In this document: positions 5,446 through 5,850 of the stretch, one piece after another | How the letters are laid out: each line of letters opens with the position of its first letter | Numbering within the stretch: the stretch's first letter is position 1 | NCBI GenBank assembly: GCA_001795035.1 | Contig: MGMW01000101.1 | Coordinates: forward strand, 1-5,850 | DNA from: Chloroflexi bacterium RBG_13_53_26 | GTDB taxonomy: Bacteria; Chloroflexota; Dehalococcoidia; UBA2247; RBG-13-53-26 | DNA length: 5,850 nt | Reading direction: 5' to 3' | Notes under the pieces: generated by a model | What the model was told of the DNA's origin: nothing | Databases searched by the model: none | Seen by the model: only the letters and a program-made list of their open reading frames with translations | Translations under genes and position numbers: made by a program

Positions 5446-5850
5446 CTACTTCTTGAGGGTCGCTGCGAAACCTGGCAGGAAGGCCGGGATTTCGCTGGCC
5501 TCCCTGGGGCCGACCACTATCTCCCACCCCGGGAGAGCTTCCCCAAGTTCACCTCTGATCCTGGCAGTCAGCCCTGGGATGACCAGTTTTCTGGTCTTCG
5601 TTCGGCCCTCAATACCGCACTTCCTAACGAATGGGGCAATGCTGTCGCCGTTGAACTTGCCTGCTGCCCATCCAGTGAGCACTCCGAGACCCTCAGTGTC
5701 CTTAACCAGAAGGTAGGAGGCGACTTTGCTGCCTTCGATCTCGGCACTAACAATGAAGTAAGTCAAGGACCAGTTTGAGGTGATCAGGACAGGGGAATCC
5801 TCGGTGGGCTCACCTATGTCGTATATCTTCTCTTCGACCGACAGTGGCAT
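5446..5850 (-). CDS. acsC: Acetyl-CoA synthase corrinoid iron-sulfur protein large subunit (AcsC/CdhE), C-terminal domain, partial at window edge
   Basis: The 134 visible residues match the C-terminal domain of the large (gamma) subunit of the corrinoid iron-sulfur protein. That protein carries the methyl group from methyl-tetrahydrofolate or tetrahydropterin to acetyl-CoA synthase in the cytoplasm. Recognisable blocks are SPVLITSNWSLTYF (19-32), EIEGSK (38-43), the DTEGLGVLTGWAAGKF stretch (51-66), VIPG (90-93) and LPGWEIVVGPREAS (106-119). Family members are about 440-450 residues with an N-terminal 4Fe-4S domain and a TIM barrel, neither of which is present here. The reading frame is open to the last base of the window, where an ATG falls exactly on the edge. 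That Met may be internal to a full-length gene or the start of a stand-alone C-terminal domain; the upstream bases that would decide are missing. The TAG stop lies 9 bases before cooC. Family assignment is strong; completeness is unknown. Confidence 0.85.
   Translation of the reverse strand: MPLSVEEKIYDIGEPTEDSPVLITSNWSLTYFIVSAEIEGSKVASYLLVKDTEGLGVLTGWAAGKFNGDSIAPFVRKCGIEGRTKTRKLVIPGLTARIRGELGEALPGWEIVVGPREASEIPAFLPGFAATLKK

Overview
All seven recognisable genes lie on the minus strand, so transcription runs from position 5850 down to position 1. They are packed like one operon: gaps of 9, 28, 14 and 73 bases, plus two overlaps (4 bases, and 29 bases if the upstream nuoF start is used). No rRNA, tRNA, CRISPR array, insertion sequence or clear promoter or terminator was seen. 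No gene-free stretch exceeds 73 bases.

In order of transcription the window holds: (1) 5850-5446, the C-terminal domain of the corrinoid iron-sulfur protein large subunit (AcsC/CdhE) of CO dehydrogenase/acetyl-CoA synthase, cut by the window edge or possibly a stand-alone domain; (2) 5436-4681, a CooC/AcsF-type nickel-insertion ATPase; (3) 4652-4245, a small protein resembling the C-terminal half of DUF3786; (4) 4248-3742, a NuoE-like 2Fe-2S subunit; (5) 3770-1848, a NuoF/HydB/HndC-like flavoprotein with an added C-terminal two-cluster ferredoxin domain; (6) 1833-394, an alpha-type subunit of an NDP-forming acyl-CoA (acetyl-CoA) synthetase; (7) 320-1, the start of a tandem paralogue of gene 6, running off the window.

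The gene content points to a strict anaerobe using the Wood-Ljungdahl (reductive acetyl-CoA) pathway. The corrinoid protein and CooC belong to the acetyl-CoA synthase machinery. The NuoEF pair is an NAD(P)H-linked electron module. The NDP-forming synthetase would convert acetyl-CoA to acetate with ATP formation, or run in reverse. A plausible reading is that one transcript joins carbon fixation or acetyl-CoA cleavage, redox coupling and energy conservation. By overall flavour (moderate GC, bacterial-type Shine-Dalgarno sites, CGRAAGA-type NuoF, multiple alpha-only synthetases) an uncultured bacterium, perhaps Chloroflexota/Dehalococcoidia, is a reasonable guess, but the window has no taxonomic marker and this is low confidence.

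Every family here is recognisable, so I do not see a wholly new system. The points most worth a second look are the NuoEF module in an acetyl-CoA-pathway operon without its catalytic partner in view, two possibly function-changing residue features in NuoF, the tandem alpha-only synthetases, and the small DUF3786-like protein between the CODH maturation gene and the redox module.
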